DNA from: Agromyces hippuratus
GTDB taxonomy: Bacteria; Actinomycetota; Actinomycetes; Actinomycetales; Microbacteriaceae
DNA: 64,000 bases
Direction of reading: 5' to 3'
Assembly: GCF_013410355.1 (NCBI RefSeq)
Contig: NZ_JACCFI010000001.1
Span: forward strand, 2,170,001 to 2,234,000
Below are positions 50,915 to 59,251 of the stretch, in pieces. Position numbers and translations under genes: made by a program. A model generated the notes under the pieces. The model was given only the letters and a program-made list of their open reading frames with translations. It made no database searches and was not told the origin of the DNA. The stretch's first letter is position 1. Each line of letters opens with the position of its first letter.

Positions 50915-51568
50915 CTACGCCGACGCGTCGCCGGTCACGCGCCGGTGCTCGAGCACGCGGCGGATGACGAGCACGACCAACGCGATCGCGATCGCGCCGT
51001 AGACGACCCAGTCGAGGTACTGCAGGTACTCCTCGAGCAGCGCGTGCTGGGTGCCGAGGGCGGCACCGACCCCGATGAGCAGGCTGTTCCAGATGCCCGA
51101 CCCGATGGCCGTGAAGAGGAGGAACCAGGCGAGCGGCATGCGATCGGCGCCTGCGGGCAGCGAGATCAGGCTGCGGACGCCCGGGATCATGCGCCCGACG
51201 AGCACCGACCAGCGGCCGTGCTTGTGGAACCAGGCGGCGCCCCGCTCGAGGTCGGTGAGGCTGACGAGTCGCGTCCACGCGATCCAGCGGATGGCCCGAT
51301 CGAGGCCGACCGCGGCGCCGAGGCCGTAGAGCACGAGCGCGCCGATCACGGACGCGAGGGTCGACCAGAGGATGAGCATGCCGAGGTGGAGGTCGCCCGA
51401 CTGGCTGAGATAGCCGGCGAACGGGAGGATGACCTCGCTCGGGATCGGCGGGATCAGCACCTCGAGGAACACCAGCACCCCGACCCCGATGTCGCCGAGG
51501 GAGTTCAGCACGTCGGCGGCGAATCCGGTGAGGCCGGTGAACCCGTGGTCGTCGGTCGTCGTCAGCAA
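50915..51568 (-). CDS. DedA-family membrane protein
   Basis: A 217-residue DedA/SNARE-associated protein with five membrane segments. Family features are VFLEVLIPPIPSEVILPFAGYL near the start, ALVLYGLGAAVGLDRAIRWI, and the RMIPGVRSLISLPAG segment. DedA proteins are thought to act in lipid flipping, including undecaprenyl-phosphate recycling. The start is probably TTG at 51568 (with CTG as the next codon) because no ATG fits; the region upstream in this frame resembles noncoding DNA. The gene is convergent with the ABM gene. Confidence 0.85.
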   Translation of the reverse strand: MLTTTDDHGFTGLTGFAADVLNSLGDIGVGVLVFLEVLIPPIPSEVILPFAGYLSQSGDLHLGMLILWSTLASVIGALVLYGLGAAVGLDRAIRWIAWTRLVSLTDLERGAAWFHKHGRWSVLVGRMIPGVRSLISLPAGADRMPLAWFLLFTAIGSGIWNSLLIGVGAALGTQHALLEEYLQYLDWVVYGAIAIALVVLVIRRVLEHRRVTGDASA

Positions 51569-51663
51569 GGTCGTGTCTCGGCTCTCGGTCGGGGTCGATG
51601 ATCGGTGCTCGGCGGCAGGCCCACGGTACCGGTTGCCGGATGGGCGAAAGCTGGGCGCCCGGT

Positions 51664-52509
51664 TCAGCGGGGCGTGCCGATGCGACGGGCGAGGGTCGTC
51701 GCGGCCTCCTGCACCGCCGACACGTACCGGGCGACATCCGCGTCGGGCGCGGCATCCGGATACGTCACTGCGACGGCGGCCGCCGGCCAGCCGACGTGAT
51801 CGCGCACGACCGCGCCGACCGACGCCAGGCCGCCCGTGACCTCGCCGTCCTCTCCGGCCCAGCCCTGCTCGCGCACCACCGCGAGCACGCGCTTCAGCCG
51901 TCCGTAGCTCCACGCCTCGTCGGCGCCGTCGAGCGCGGGCCGACCGGCGAACGCCGCACGATCGGGGTAGAGCGCCCGCAGCTGCGCCGGCGGCAGCACG
52001 GCGAGCATCGCCCGGCCGGTCGCGGTGAGGTGCGCGGGCAGGCGCACGCCGACGTCGGTCACGAGCGACGGGCGGCGGGGCGCGCGCTCCTCGACGAGGT
52101 AGAGCACGTCGCGCCCGTGCAGCACCGCGAGATGGCCGCTCTCGCCGAGGCGGTCGACGAGCGCCGCGACGAGCGGCCGGCCGAGACGGGCGAGGGGCTG
52201 CTGGCGCGAGAAGCCGCTCGAGAGCTCGAAGGCGGCGACGCCGAGCCCGTATCGGCGTTCCTCGGGCAGGTGCACGACGAAGCCGCGCTCCTGCATCACC
52301 GCGAGCAGGTGGTAGACCGTCGAGCGCGGGATGCCGAGCGCCGAGGCGATCGTGGCCGCTGGCACCGGGCCGCGCTGCGCTGCGAGATGCGTGAGGATCG
52401 CGAGCGTCTGGTCGGCCGCCGGCACCTTCGACGTCTGCGACCCGCCCGCCTGGCGTCCGATCGCATGGAGATGACGGTTGTCGTCGCTCTGACGGCTGGG
52501 ATCCGGCAT
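51664..52509 (-). CDS. IclR-family regulator, probable regulator of histidine utilisation
   Basis: A 281-residue IclR-type protein. The N-terminal winged helix-turn-helix is VPAADQTLAILTHLAAQRGP and ASALGIPRSTVYHLLAVMQE, and the C-terminal effector domain has HLTATGRAMLAVLPP and the later ASVGAVVRDHVGWPAAAVAVTYP. It is divergent from hutH and sits at the head of the hut region. The inverted repeat GTCTGGGATACCGGAC in their shared intergenic region recurs upstream of hutU and hutG, so control of all hut genes is likely. The inducer could be urocanate or histidine, from knowledge of other hut systems. Confidence 0.88.
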   Translation of the reverse strand: MPDPSRQSDDNRHLHAIGRQAGGSQTSKVPAADQTLAILTHLAAQRGPVPAATIASALGIPRSTVYHLLAVMQERGFVVHLPEERRYGLGVAAFELSSGFSRQQPLARLGRPLVAALVDRLGESGHLAVLHGRDVLYLVEERAPRRPSLVTDVGVRLPAHLTATGRAMLAVLPPAQLRALYPDRAAFAGRPALDGADEAWSYGRLKRVLAVVREQGWAGEDGEVTGGLASVGAVVRDHVGWPAAAVAVTYPDAAPDADVARYVSAVQEAATTLARRIGTPR

Positions 52510-52521
52510 CTATTGTCCTCT

Positions 52522-52558
52522 CGATGTGCGCGTGGAGCGCCGATGTGCGCGTGGAGCG
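52522..52558. repeat. Two 18-bp direct repeats upstream of hutH
   Basis: CGATGTGCGCGTGGAGCG at 52522-52539 repeats exactly at 52541-52558 (spacing 19 bp, one base between). They lie near the start of the divergent IclR gene and 15 nt before the operator-like dyad. A period of 19 bp would put the copies on opposite faces, nearly two helical turns apart. Confidence 0.7.
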
Positions 52559-52572
52559 AGCGTACCGCCGAA

Positions 52573-52588
52573 GTCTGGGATACCGGAC
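52573..52588. promoter_or_regulatory. Hut operator-like dyad A upstream of hutH
   Basis: GTCTGGGATACCGGAC: six-base arms GTCTGG and CCGGAC flank a 4-bp centre, with one mismatch. It lies 55 nt before the hutH ATG and differs by one base from the site upstream of hutG. It is closely related to the perfect dyad upstream of hutU. Confidence 0.75.
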
Positions 52589-52643
52589 AGCGACCCCACC
52601 TCCGCGCTTCCCGCGCGCGCGGGGGCGGTGTGGAATCGGAGGT

Positions 52644-54233
52644 ATGAGCAGCAACGTCTCCGCACCCGCACGCGCCGCGGCATCCGTCACCGTCGGCACC
52701 GGCCCCCTCGGCATCGACGACGTCGTCGCGGTCGCCCGCCACGGGGCATCCGTCGTGCTCGACCCGGCAGCGCTCGACGGCGTCGCCGCGAGCCGTGCGA
52801 TCGTCGAGGGCCTCGCCGCAGACCCCGAGCCGCACTACGGCATCTCGACGGGCTTCGGCGCGCTCGCCACGACCTTCATCGCGGAGGACCGCCGCGCCCA
52901 GCTGCAGGCGAGCCTCGTGCGCTCGCACGCCGCGGGCTCGGGCGCCGAGGTCGAGCGCGAGGTCGTGCGCGCCCTCATGCTGCTGCGCCTGTCGACCCTC
53001 ATGACCGGCCGCACCGGCGTGCGCCGCGAGACGGCTGAGACCTACGCGGCGATCCTCAACGCGGGCATCACCCCCGTCGTGCGCGAGTACGGCTCCCTCG
53101 GATGCTCCGGCGACCTCGCCCCCCTCGCGCATTGCGCGCTCGTGGCGATGGGCGAGGGCGAGGTGCGGGTCTCGACGGGCTCGACCGACAGCGAAGGCGA
53201 GACGACGGATGCCTCGAGCGCCCTCGCCGCCGCCGGCATCGCGCCGCTCCACCTCGCCGAGAAGGAGGGCCTCGCCCTCATCAACGGCACCGACGGCATG
53301 CTCGGCATGCTCGCCCTCGCGATCGACGACCTGCGGATGCTGCTCACCACCGCCGACATCGCCGCGGCGATGAGCGTCGAGGGTCTCATGGGCACCGACG
53401 CCGTCTTCGCCGCCGACCTGCACGCGCTTCGCCCGCAGCGCGGCCAGGCGATCTCCGCGTCGAACCTGCGGCGACTGCTCGCGGGCTCCCCCATCGTCGC
53501 GAGCCACAAGGGCCCCGAGTGCACCCGCGTGCAGGACGCCTACTCGCTGCGATGCTCCCCCCAGGTGCACGGCGCCGCCCGCGACACGCTCGCCCACGCG
53601 GCATCCGTCGCCGATGCCGAGCTCGCGAGCGCAGTGGACAACCCCGTACTGACCCTCGACGGGCGCGTCGAGTCGAACGGCAACTTCCACGGAGCACCGG
53701 TCGCGTACGTGCTCGACTTCCTCGCGATCGCGGTGGCGGACGTCGCGTCGATGAGCGAGCGTCGCACCGACCGGTTCCTCGACCGGGCGCGCAACCAGGG
53801 CCTGCCGCCGTTCCTCGCGCACGAGGTCGGCGTCGACTCCGGCCTCATGATCGCGCAGTACACCGCTGCGGGCATCGTGAGCGAGTTGAAGCGACTCGCG
53901 GTGCCGGCATCCGTGGACTCGATCCCGTCGTCGGCGATGCAGGAGGACCACGTCTCGATGGGCTGGGCGGCCGCGCGCAAGCTCCGTCGCTCGATCGACG
54001 GGCTCTCCCGGGTTCTGGCGATCGAGGTCATGACGGCCGCCCGCGGACTCGCGCTGCGGGCGCCGCTCATGCCGGGCGAGGCGACCGGAGCGGTCGTCTC
54101 GCTCGTCGCCGAGACCGGCGCGGTGCCGGGGCCCGACCGCTTCCTCTCCCCCGAGATCGAGGCGATCTCGGGCATGGTCGCGCACGGCGACATCGTCGTC
54201 GCGGCGATGTCAGCGACCGGCGCGCTCGACTGA
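52644..54233 (+). CDS. hutH: HutH, histidine ammonia-lyase
   Basis: A 529-residue MIO-type lyase that converts histidine to urocanate and ammonia. The MIO-forming tripeptide is Cys154-Ser155-Gly156 in YGSLGCSGDLAPLAH rather than the common Ala-Ser-Gly; Cys-Ser-Gly variants are known from Streptomyces, from memory. Other motifs: HYGISTGFGALATT, NGTDGMLGMLALA, RVQDAYSLRCSPQVHG, and SADNP-like VDNPVL followed by GNFHG. The ATG at 52644 follows CGGAGGT. The IclR gene is divergent. Confidence 0.95.
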   Translation: MSSNVSAPARAAASVTVGTGPLGIDDVVAVARHGASVVLDPAALDGVAASRAIVEGLAADPEPHYGISTGFGALATTFIAEDRRAQLQASLVRSHAAGSGAEVEREVVRALMLLRLSTLMTGRTGVRRETAETYAAILNAGITPVVREYGSLGCSGDLAPLAHCALVAMGEGEVRVSTGSTDSEGETTDASSALAAAGIAPLHLAEKEGLALINGTDGMLGMLALAIDDLRMLLTTADIAAAMSVEGLMGTDAVFAADLHALRPQRGQAISASNLRRLLAGSPIVASHKGPECTRVQDAYSLRCSPQVHGAARDTLAHAASVADAELASAVDNPVLTLDGRVESNGNFHGAPVAYVLDFLAIAVADVASMSERRTDRFLDRARNQGLPPFLAHEVGVDSGLMIAQYTAAGIVSELKRLAVPASVDSIPSSAMQEDHVSMGWAAARKLRRSIDGLSRVLAIEVMTAARGLALRAPLMPGEATGAVVSLVAETGAVPGPDRFLSPEIEAISGMVAHGDIVVAAMSATGALD

Positions 54234-54357
54234 GCCGAGTCCACGTGTGCCCCGAACAGGGTGCGGAATCTGCGCACTCAGGTGTTGTGTCGACCTGCCT
54301 GCGCTGAGAGACTGAGGGAGATGCCGGCCCCCGAAGCCGGCTCGCGAACGGAACCCT

Positions 54358-55881
54358 ATGTCGCTGATGCATCGATCGCCCGGCCTGAGCCGCCCGTTCC
54401 GTGTGCAACGCACCCGGCCAGACGGGCTCGCCGTCGCCGCCGCAGCAGCCGTCATCGTGCTCGGCATCTCCGGCATCAGCACGGCGTCGGCAGAAGAGGT
54501 CGTCGCGACCGAGGACGCGGCGACGACTTCCGAGACCACGACCGAGGACACCGGGTCGACCGACACCGGGTCGACCGACACCGGGTCGACCGACACCGGG
54601 TCGACCGACACCGGGAGCACCGACACCGGGAGCACCGAACCGGCGCCCGAGGAGACGGAACCGCCGGCCCCCACCGAGGAGCCCACCGAATCGCCGGCCC
54701 CCACCGAACCGCCGGTGACGCCGACTCCCACCCCGACTCCCACGCCAACGCCGACCCCGACTCCCACGCCCACACCGACTCCCACGCCGACGCCGACGCC
54801 GACTGCACCGCCGACGACGAAGCCGACGACCGAGCCCTCCGCACCGGTCGCCACCCCTCGCGCACCGCTGCTCATCGGCAGCGGCCCGTACGCTCGCATC
54901 GCACGCGGCAGCGACCCGCAGCTCAGCTCGCTGCTCGGGGCGCGCACCGCGCTCGATCGGGCGACCGCCGCCCTGCGCACGGCCGAGGCCGAGCTCGAGA
55001 CGGCTCGATCGACGCAGGCCGCGGCACGAGCCCTGGCGACGCAGCTGCAGGAGCAGGCCGACGAGGCCCGCGCCGACGCCGACGCGGCCGGCGCTGCCGC
55101 CTTCGCCGCTTCGCGCGGCGGTGACACCTCGCTCACGTCGATGGCCGCCGCGTTCGGCTCGGGCAAAGACCTGCTCGCCGGCCTCGGCGGCGTGGCACGT
55201 GTCGACCAGATCACCGGCGACGCCGAGAAGCTCCAGCAGATCGCCCAGAAGCGCTCCGATGAGGCCGACGCCGCCGAGCAGCGTGCCGCAGACGCCTGGG
55301 CCGCCGTCGACGCCGTTCCGGTCGAGGCGGCAGAGGCCGCGGTTGCCGCGGCGGAGCGCGACGTGAAGTCTGCCCGCTCGGATCTCTCCGGGCTGCGCGC
55401 CCGCGTCGCCGCCTCGAGCGTCTCCCTCATCGACTCCCTCCCGCGCGACGCCGGGCAGCTGAGCGACCAGGGCTGGGCCCCGCCGGTCTCCGGCTCTCAG
55501 ACCGACGGGTACGGCCCCCGGCCGAACAAGCCGCTCGCCGGCGTGAACGAGTTCCACCGCGGCACGGATGTCGCGTCGAGCTGCGGCTCGCCGATCTTCG
55601 CCGCCACCGGCGGCATCGTCGTCGAGGCGCGCGCGAGCGGCAGCTACGGCAACTGGATCCTGCTCGAGCACGGCTCCGGTGTCTCGACCGGCTACGCGCA
55701 CCTCTCCGACGGCGGCATCCTCGTGAGCCCCGGCGACGAGGTCGCGGCCGGCCAGCTCATCGGCACCGTCGGCAGCACGGGCGCATCGACCGGCTGCCAC
55801 CTGCACTTCGAGGTGCGACTCGACGGCACCGCCGTCGACGCCGTTCCGTTCATGGCGGCTCGCGGCATCCGGCTCGGCTGA
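54358..55881 (+). CDS. Secreted M23-family peptidase with low-complexity stalk
   Basis: A 507-residue exported protein. After a cytoplasmic Arg-rich lead and a signal helix (LAVAAAAAVIVLGISGI), residues about 65-95 are Gly-Ser-Thr-Asp-Thr repeats, 100-155 Pro/Thr-rich (PTPTPTPTPT), and 190-370 a long coiled coil with Ala/Glu/Arg heptads. The C-terminal about 120 residues are an M23 endopeptidase (VNEFHRGTDVASSCGSPI, with H and D ligands, and HLHFEVRLDG). It should cut peptidoglycan peptide bridges or serve as an NlpD/EnvC-like activator. Position within the hut region between hutH and hutU is unexpected. Confidence 0.92.
   Translation: MSLMHRSPGLSRPFRVQRTRPDGLAVAAAAAVIVLGISGISTASAEEVVATEDAATTSETTTEDTGSTDTGSTDTGSTDTGSTDTGSTDTGSTEPAPEETEPPAPTEEPTESPAPTEPPVTPTPTPTPTPTPTPTPTPTPTPTPTPTPTAPPTTKPTTEPSAPVATPRAPLLIGSGPYARIARGSDPQLSSLLGARTALDRATAALRTAEAELETARSTQAAARALATQLQEQADEARADADAAGAAAFAASRGGDTSLTSMAAAFGSGKDLLAGLGGVARVDQITGDAEKLQQIAQKRSDEADAAEQRAADAWAAVDAVPVEAAEAAVAAAERDVKSARSDLSGLRARVAASSVSLIDSLPRDAGQLSDQGWAPPVSGSQTDGYGPRPNKPLAGVNEFHRGTDVASSCGSPIFAATGGIVVEARASGSYGNWILLEHGSGVSTGYAHLSDGGILVSPGDEVAAGQLIGTVGSTGASTGCHLHFEVRLDGTAVDAVPFMAARGIRLG
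54547..54636 (+). repeat. Six 15-bp tandem repeats encoding GSTDT units
   Basis: GACACCGGGTCGACC occurs four times head to tail from 54547, followed by two copies of the variant GACACCGGGAGCACC. They encode the TGSTD repeats of the M23 peptidase stalk. Confidence 0.85.
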
Positions 55882-55941
55882 CCCGGCTGTCAGCGCGGAG
55901 CGGTCCTCCCGACCGGTTCGTGGCGCGCAGCAAGCGCCCGC

Positions 55942-55957
55942 GTCTGGTATTCCAGAC
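55942..55957. promoter_or_regulatory. Hut operator-like dyad B upstream of hutU
   Basis: GTCTGGTATTCCAGAC has perfect six-base arms (GTCTGG and CCAGAC) around TATT. It lies 54 nt before the hutU ATG and 60 nt after the peptidase stop, so hutU-hutI have their own promoter. Confidence 0.78.
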
Positions 55958-56011
55958 AGCACGCGCACGACATCCGTTGTCGGCGACCACTCGGTGCGCG
56001 AGCATCGGAGC

Positions 56012-57691
56012 ATGACCGACGCACCCACCGCAGCACCCGCCGGCGCCCGCACCGTTCGCGCCGCACGAGGCACCGAGCTCACCGCGAAGAGCTGGCAGAC
56101 CGAGGCGCCGCTGCGCATGCTCATGAACAACCTCGACCCCGAGGTCGCCGAGCGCCCCGACGACCTCATCGTCTACGGCGGTACGGGCAAGGCCGCCCGC
56201 AACTGGGAGTCGTTCGACGCGATCGTGCGCACGCTCGAGGGCCTCGAGGCCGACGAGACCCTGCTCGTGCAGTCGGGCAAGCCCGTCGGCGTGTTCCGCA
56301 CCCACGAGTGGGCGCCCCGCGTGCTCATCGCGAACTCGAACCTCGTGGGCGACTGGGCGACGTGGCCCGAGTTCCGCAAGCTCGAGCAGCAGGGCCTGAC
56401 CATGTACGGCCAGATGACGGCCGGCTCGTGGATCTACATCGGCACCCAGGGAATCCTGCAGGGCACCTACGAGACCTTCGGCGCGATCGCACGCGCACGT
56501 TTCGGCGGCACGCTCGCCGGAACCCTGACGCTCACCGGCGGCTGCGGCGGCATGGGCGGCGCCCAGCCCCTCGCCGTCACGATGAACGAGGGCGTCGTGC
56601 TCATCGTCGACGTCGACGCGACGAGACTCGCCCGCCGGGTCGAGCACGGCTACCTCGACGAGATGACCGACGACCTCGACGACGCGATCGCTCGGGTGCT
56701 CGCGGCGAAGGAGTCACGCACGCCGCTGAGCGTCGGCCTCGTCGGCAACGCCGCGACAGTCTTCCCCGAGCTCCTCGCCCGCGGTGTCGCGATCGACATC
56801 GTGACCGACCAGACGAGCGCGCACGACCCGTTGTCGTACCTGCCCGAGGGGGTGAGCGTGGCCGAGTGGCACGAGCTCGCGGCATCCGACCCCGAGGCCT
56901 TCACCGACCGCGCCCGTGCATCGATGGCGAAGCAGGTGCAGGCGATGGTCGAGTTCCAGGACGCCGGCGCCGAGGTCTTCGACTACGGCAACTCGATCCG
57001 CCGCGAGGCCGAGCTCGGCGGCTACGACCGCGCGTTCGCCTTCCCGGGCTTCGTGCCGGCCTACATCCGCCCGCTCTTCGCCGAGGGCAAGGGCCCGTTC
57101 CGCTGGGCGGCGCTCTCGGGCGACCCTGCTGACATCGCCGCGACCGACAAGGCGATCCTCGAGCTGTTCCCCGACGACGAGCATCTGCACCGCTGGATCA
57201 CGCAGGCCGGCGAGAAGGTGCACTTCGAGGGCCTCCCCGCTCGCATCTGCTGGCTCGGCTACCAGGAGCGCCACCTGGCGGGCCTGAAGTTCAACGAGAT
57301 GGTCGCCTCAGGCGAGCTCAGCGCGCCCGTCGTGATCGGCCGCGACCACCTCGACTCGGGCAGCGTCGCGAGCCCGTACCGCGAGACCGAGGCCATGGCC
57401 GACGGCTCCGACGCGATCGCCGACTGGCCGCTGCTGAACGCGCTGCTCAACACCGCTTCGGGCGCGACCTGGGTGTCGATCCACCACGGCGGCGGCGTGG
57501 GCATCGGCCGCTCGATCCACGCCGGCCAGGTGATCGTCGCCGACGGCACCGAGCTCGCGGCGGAGAAGATCGCCCGCGTGCTCGTGAACGACCCGGGCAC
57601 CGGCGTCATGCGTCACGTCGACGCCGGGTACGACCGCGCGGTCGAGGTCGCTCGCGAACGCGGCCTGCGCGTGCCTATGCTCGAGGCATGA
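56012..57691 (+). CDS. hutU: HutU, urocanate hydratase
   Basis: A 559-residue enzyme that uses NAD+ as a tightly bound cofactor to convert urocanate to imidazolone propionate. Diagnostic segments: LIVYGGTGKAARNWESFDAIV, MYGQMTAGSWIYIGTQGILQGTYETF, LTLTGGCGGMGGAQPLAVTM, DQTSAHDPLSYLPEGVSV, and the C-terminal HHGGGVGIGRSIHAGQVIVADGT. The length is that of the family. The stop overlaps hutI (ATGA). ATG at 56012 follows CGGAG. Confidence 0.96.
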   Translation: MTDAPTAAPAGARTVRAARGTELTAKSWQTEAPLRMLMNNLDPEVAERPDDLIVYGGTGKAARNWESFDAIVRTLEGLEADETLLVQSGKPVGVFRTHEWAPRVLIANSNLVGDWATWPEFRKLEQQGLTMYGQMTAGSWIYIGTQGILQGTYETFGAIARARFGGTLAGTLTLTGGCGGMGGAQPLAVTMNEGVVLIVDVDATRLARRVEHGYLDEMTDDLDDAIARVLAAKESRTPLSVGLVGNAATVFPELLARGVAIDIVTDQTSAHDPLSYLPEGVSVAEWHELAASDPEAFTDRARASMAKQVQAMVEFQDAGAEVFDYGNSIRREAELGGYDRAFAFPGFVPAYIRPLFAEGKGPFRWAALSGDPADIAATDKAILELFPDDEHLHRWITQAGEKVHFEGLPARICWLGYQERHLAGLKFNEMVASGELSAPVVIGRDHLDSGSVASPYRETEAMADGSDAIADWPLLNALLNTASGATWVSIHHGGGVGIGRSIHAGQVIVADGTELAAEKIARVLVNDPGTGVMRHVDAGYDRAVEVARERGLRVPMLEA

Positions 57692-58983
57692 GCGACGGGG
57701 GCGCCGCGGGGCGCATGCTGCTGACCGGCATCGGGGAGCTCGTGACGAACGACCCCTCGCCCGACCGCGAGGGCGGACCGCTCGGCATCGTGCGCGATGC
57801 CGCCGTGCTCGTCGAAGACGGCCGCATCGCGTGGGTCGGCAGCGCCACCCACGCCGACGAGCACCTCGACCGCCGGATCGAACGCGAGGACCGCCGTGAG
57901 GGCGCCGAGCATCGTTCCATCTGGGATGCGGAGGTCGAGGTCGTCGACACCGGCGGCAGGGCCGTGATCCCGGGCTTCGTCGACAGCCACTCGCACCTCG
58001 TCTTCGGCGGCGACCGCGCCGCCGAGTTCGCCGCCCGCATGGCCGGGCAGCGGTACGAGGCGGGTGGCATCCGCTCGACGGTGGCGGCCACGCGGGCCGC
58101 GAGCGACGACGAGCTGCGGGCACGGCTCGCCGGCTTCGTCGCCGAGCTGCACGCGCAGGGCACCACGACGTTCGAGATCAAGAGCGGATACGGCCTGAGC
58201 GTCGCCGACGAGGAGCGGCTCGTGCGGCTCGCTCGCGAAGTCACGTCAGAGGTCACCTTCCTCGGCGCGCACGTCGTGCCGTTCGAGTTCCGCGAAGACC
58301 CGGCGTTCGGCGGCGACGCCGACGGCGCCGCCGAGGCCTACGTCGACGTCGTCGTCGGCGACATGCTCGACGCGTGCGCGCCGCACTCGCGGTGGGTCGA
58401 CGCCTTCTGCGAGCGGGGCGCGTTCACCGCCGAGCAGTCGCGACGCGTGCTCGAGGCCGGCGCCGCAGCAGGCCTCGGCGTGCGGGTGCACGGCAACCAG
58501 CTCGGCGAGGGGCCCGGCGTGCAGCTCGCCGTCGCGCTCGGCGCCGCCTCGGTCGACCACTGCACCTACCTGAGCGATGCGGATGTCGCGGCGCTCGCGT
58601 CATCCGACACGGTCGCCACCCTCTTGCCGGGCGTCGAGTTCTCGACCCGCCAGCCCTACCCCGACGCCCGACGCCTCATCGAGGCAGGGGTCACGGTCGC
58701 CCTCGCGAGCGACTGCAACCCGGGCTCGAGCTTCACGAGCTCGCTGCCGTTCTGCATCGCCGTCGCCGTGCGCGACATGGGCATGACCCCGGCCGAAGCG
58801 GTCTGGGCGTCGACCGCGGGCGGCGCCCTCGCGCTGCGGCGCACGGATGTCGGTGCGATCCGCCCCGGCATGCGGGCCGACCTCGTCGAGCTCACGGCGC
58901 CGAGCCACGTGCACCTCGCCTACCGGCCGGGTGTGCCGCTCATCGGGCGCGTCTGGAAGGACGGCGCGGTCGTCGCAGGGTGA
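57688..58983 (+). CDS. hutI: HutI, imidazolonepropionase
   Basis: A 431-residue amidohydrolase that opens the imidazolone ring to formiminoglutamate. The metal site is GFVDSHSHLVFGGDRAAEF (H-x-H), with ETIKSGYG-like FEIKSGYGLSVADEERL, VRVHGNQLGEGPG, VDHCTYLSDADV and ALASDCNPGSSFTSSLPFC. Compared with the family it carries an insert in the N-terminal region with an acidic-basic run (DRRIEREDRREGAEHRS). The ATG overlaps the hutU stop (ATGA). The DUF6510 gene is convergent 10 nt beyond. Confidence 0.94.
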   Translation: MSDGGAAGRMLLTGIGELVTNDPSPDREGGPLGIVRDAAVLVEDGRIAWVGSATHADEHLDRRIEREDRREGAEHRSIWDAEVEVVDTGGRAVIPGFVDSHSHLVFGGDRAAEFAARMAGQRYEAGGIRSTVAATRAASDDELRARLAGFVAELHAQGTTTFEIKSGYGLSVADEERLVRLAREVTSEVTFLGAHVVPFEFREDPAFGGDADGAAEAYVDVVVGDMLDACAPHSRWVDAFCERGAFTAEQSRRVLEAGAAAGLGVRVHGNQLGEGPGVQLAVALGAASVDHCTYLSDADVAALASSDTVATLLPGVEFSTRQPYPDARRLIEAGVTVALASDCNPGSSFTSSLPFCIAVAVRDMGMTPAEAVWASTAGGALALRRTDVGAIRPGMRADLVELTAPSHVHLAYRPGVPLIGRVWKDGAVVAG

Positions 58984-58993
58984 GGAGACGGCG

Positions 58994-59251
58994 TCAGCCC
59001 CGCCGCACCTCGATCGCGCTGATGCCGCTGAGGCCGATCCACGCGCGGTCGGTCGTCTCGACGAGGGTGGCGAGCACGTGGTCGCAGGTGCTGCAGCGCA
59101 CGACGGTGCCGGCACCGCTGCGGTAGACCATCGCGCGGGCGAGTTCGCCGAGCGCGCCGCACCCGTTGCAGCGCGCCGTCGCCGTCGTCGCGTCGAAGCT
59201 GAAGAACTCGGCGAGCGGGCCCGCCAGGGCGTTGCCGTCGACATGCTGCAT
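58994..59251 (-). CDS. DUF6510 family zinc-ribbon protein
   Basis: An 85-residue protein with two CxxC pairs (ARCNGCGALGEL and VVRCSTCDHVL) that form a probable zinc ribbon, the signature of DUF6510 as I recall it. It starts with MQHVDGNALAGPLAEFFSFD. Its ATG at 59251 shares one base with the stop of the flavin reductase gene, so it is translated with the redox pair upstream. Its role may be as a metal-binding partner of that pair. Convergent with hutI. Confidence 0.82.
   Translation of the reverse strand: MQHVDGNALAGPLAEFFSFDATTATARCNGCGALGELARAMVYRSGAGTVVRCSTCDHVLATLVETTDRAWIGLSGISAIEVRRG

Noticed and set aside
54234..54357. Possible riboswitch (c-di-AMP/ydaO type) upstream of the M23 peptidase gene
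   Set aside because: Such peptidases often have one in Actinobacteria, and a GCCGGC hairpin is present, but I cannot match the conserved core. A covariance-model search would decide.
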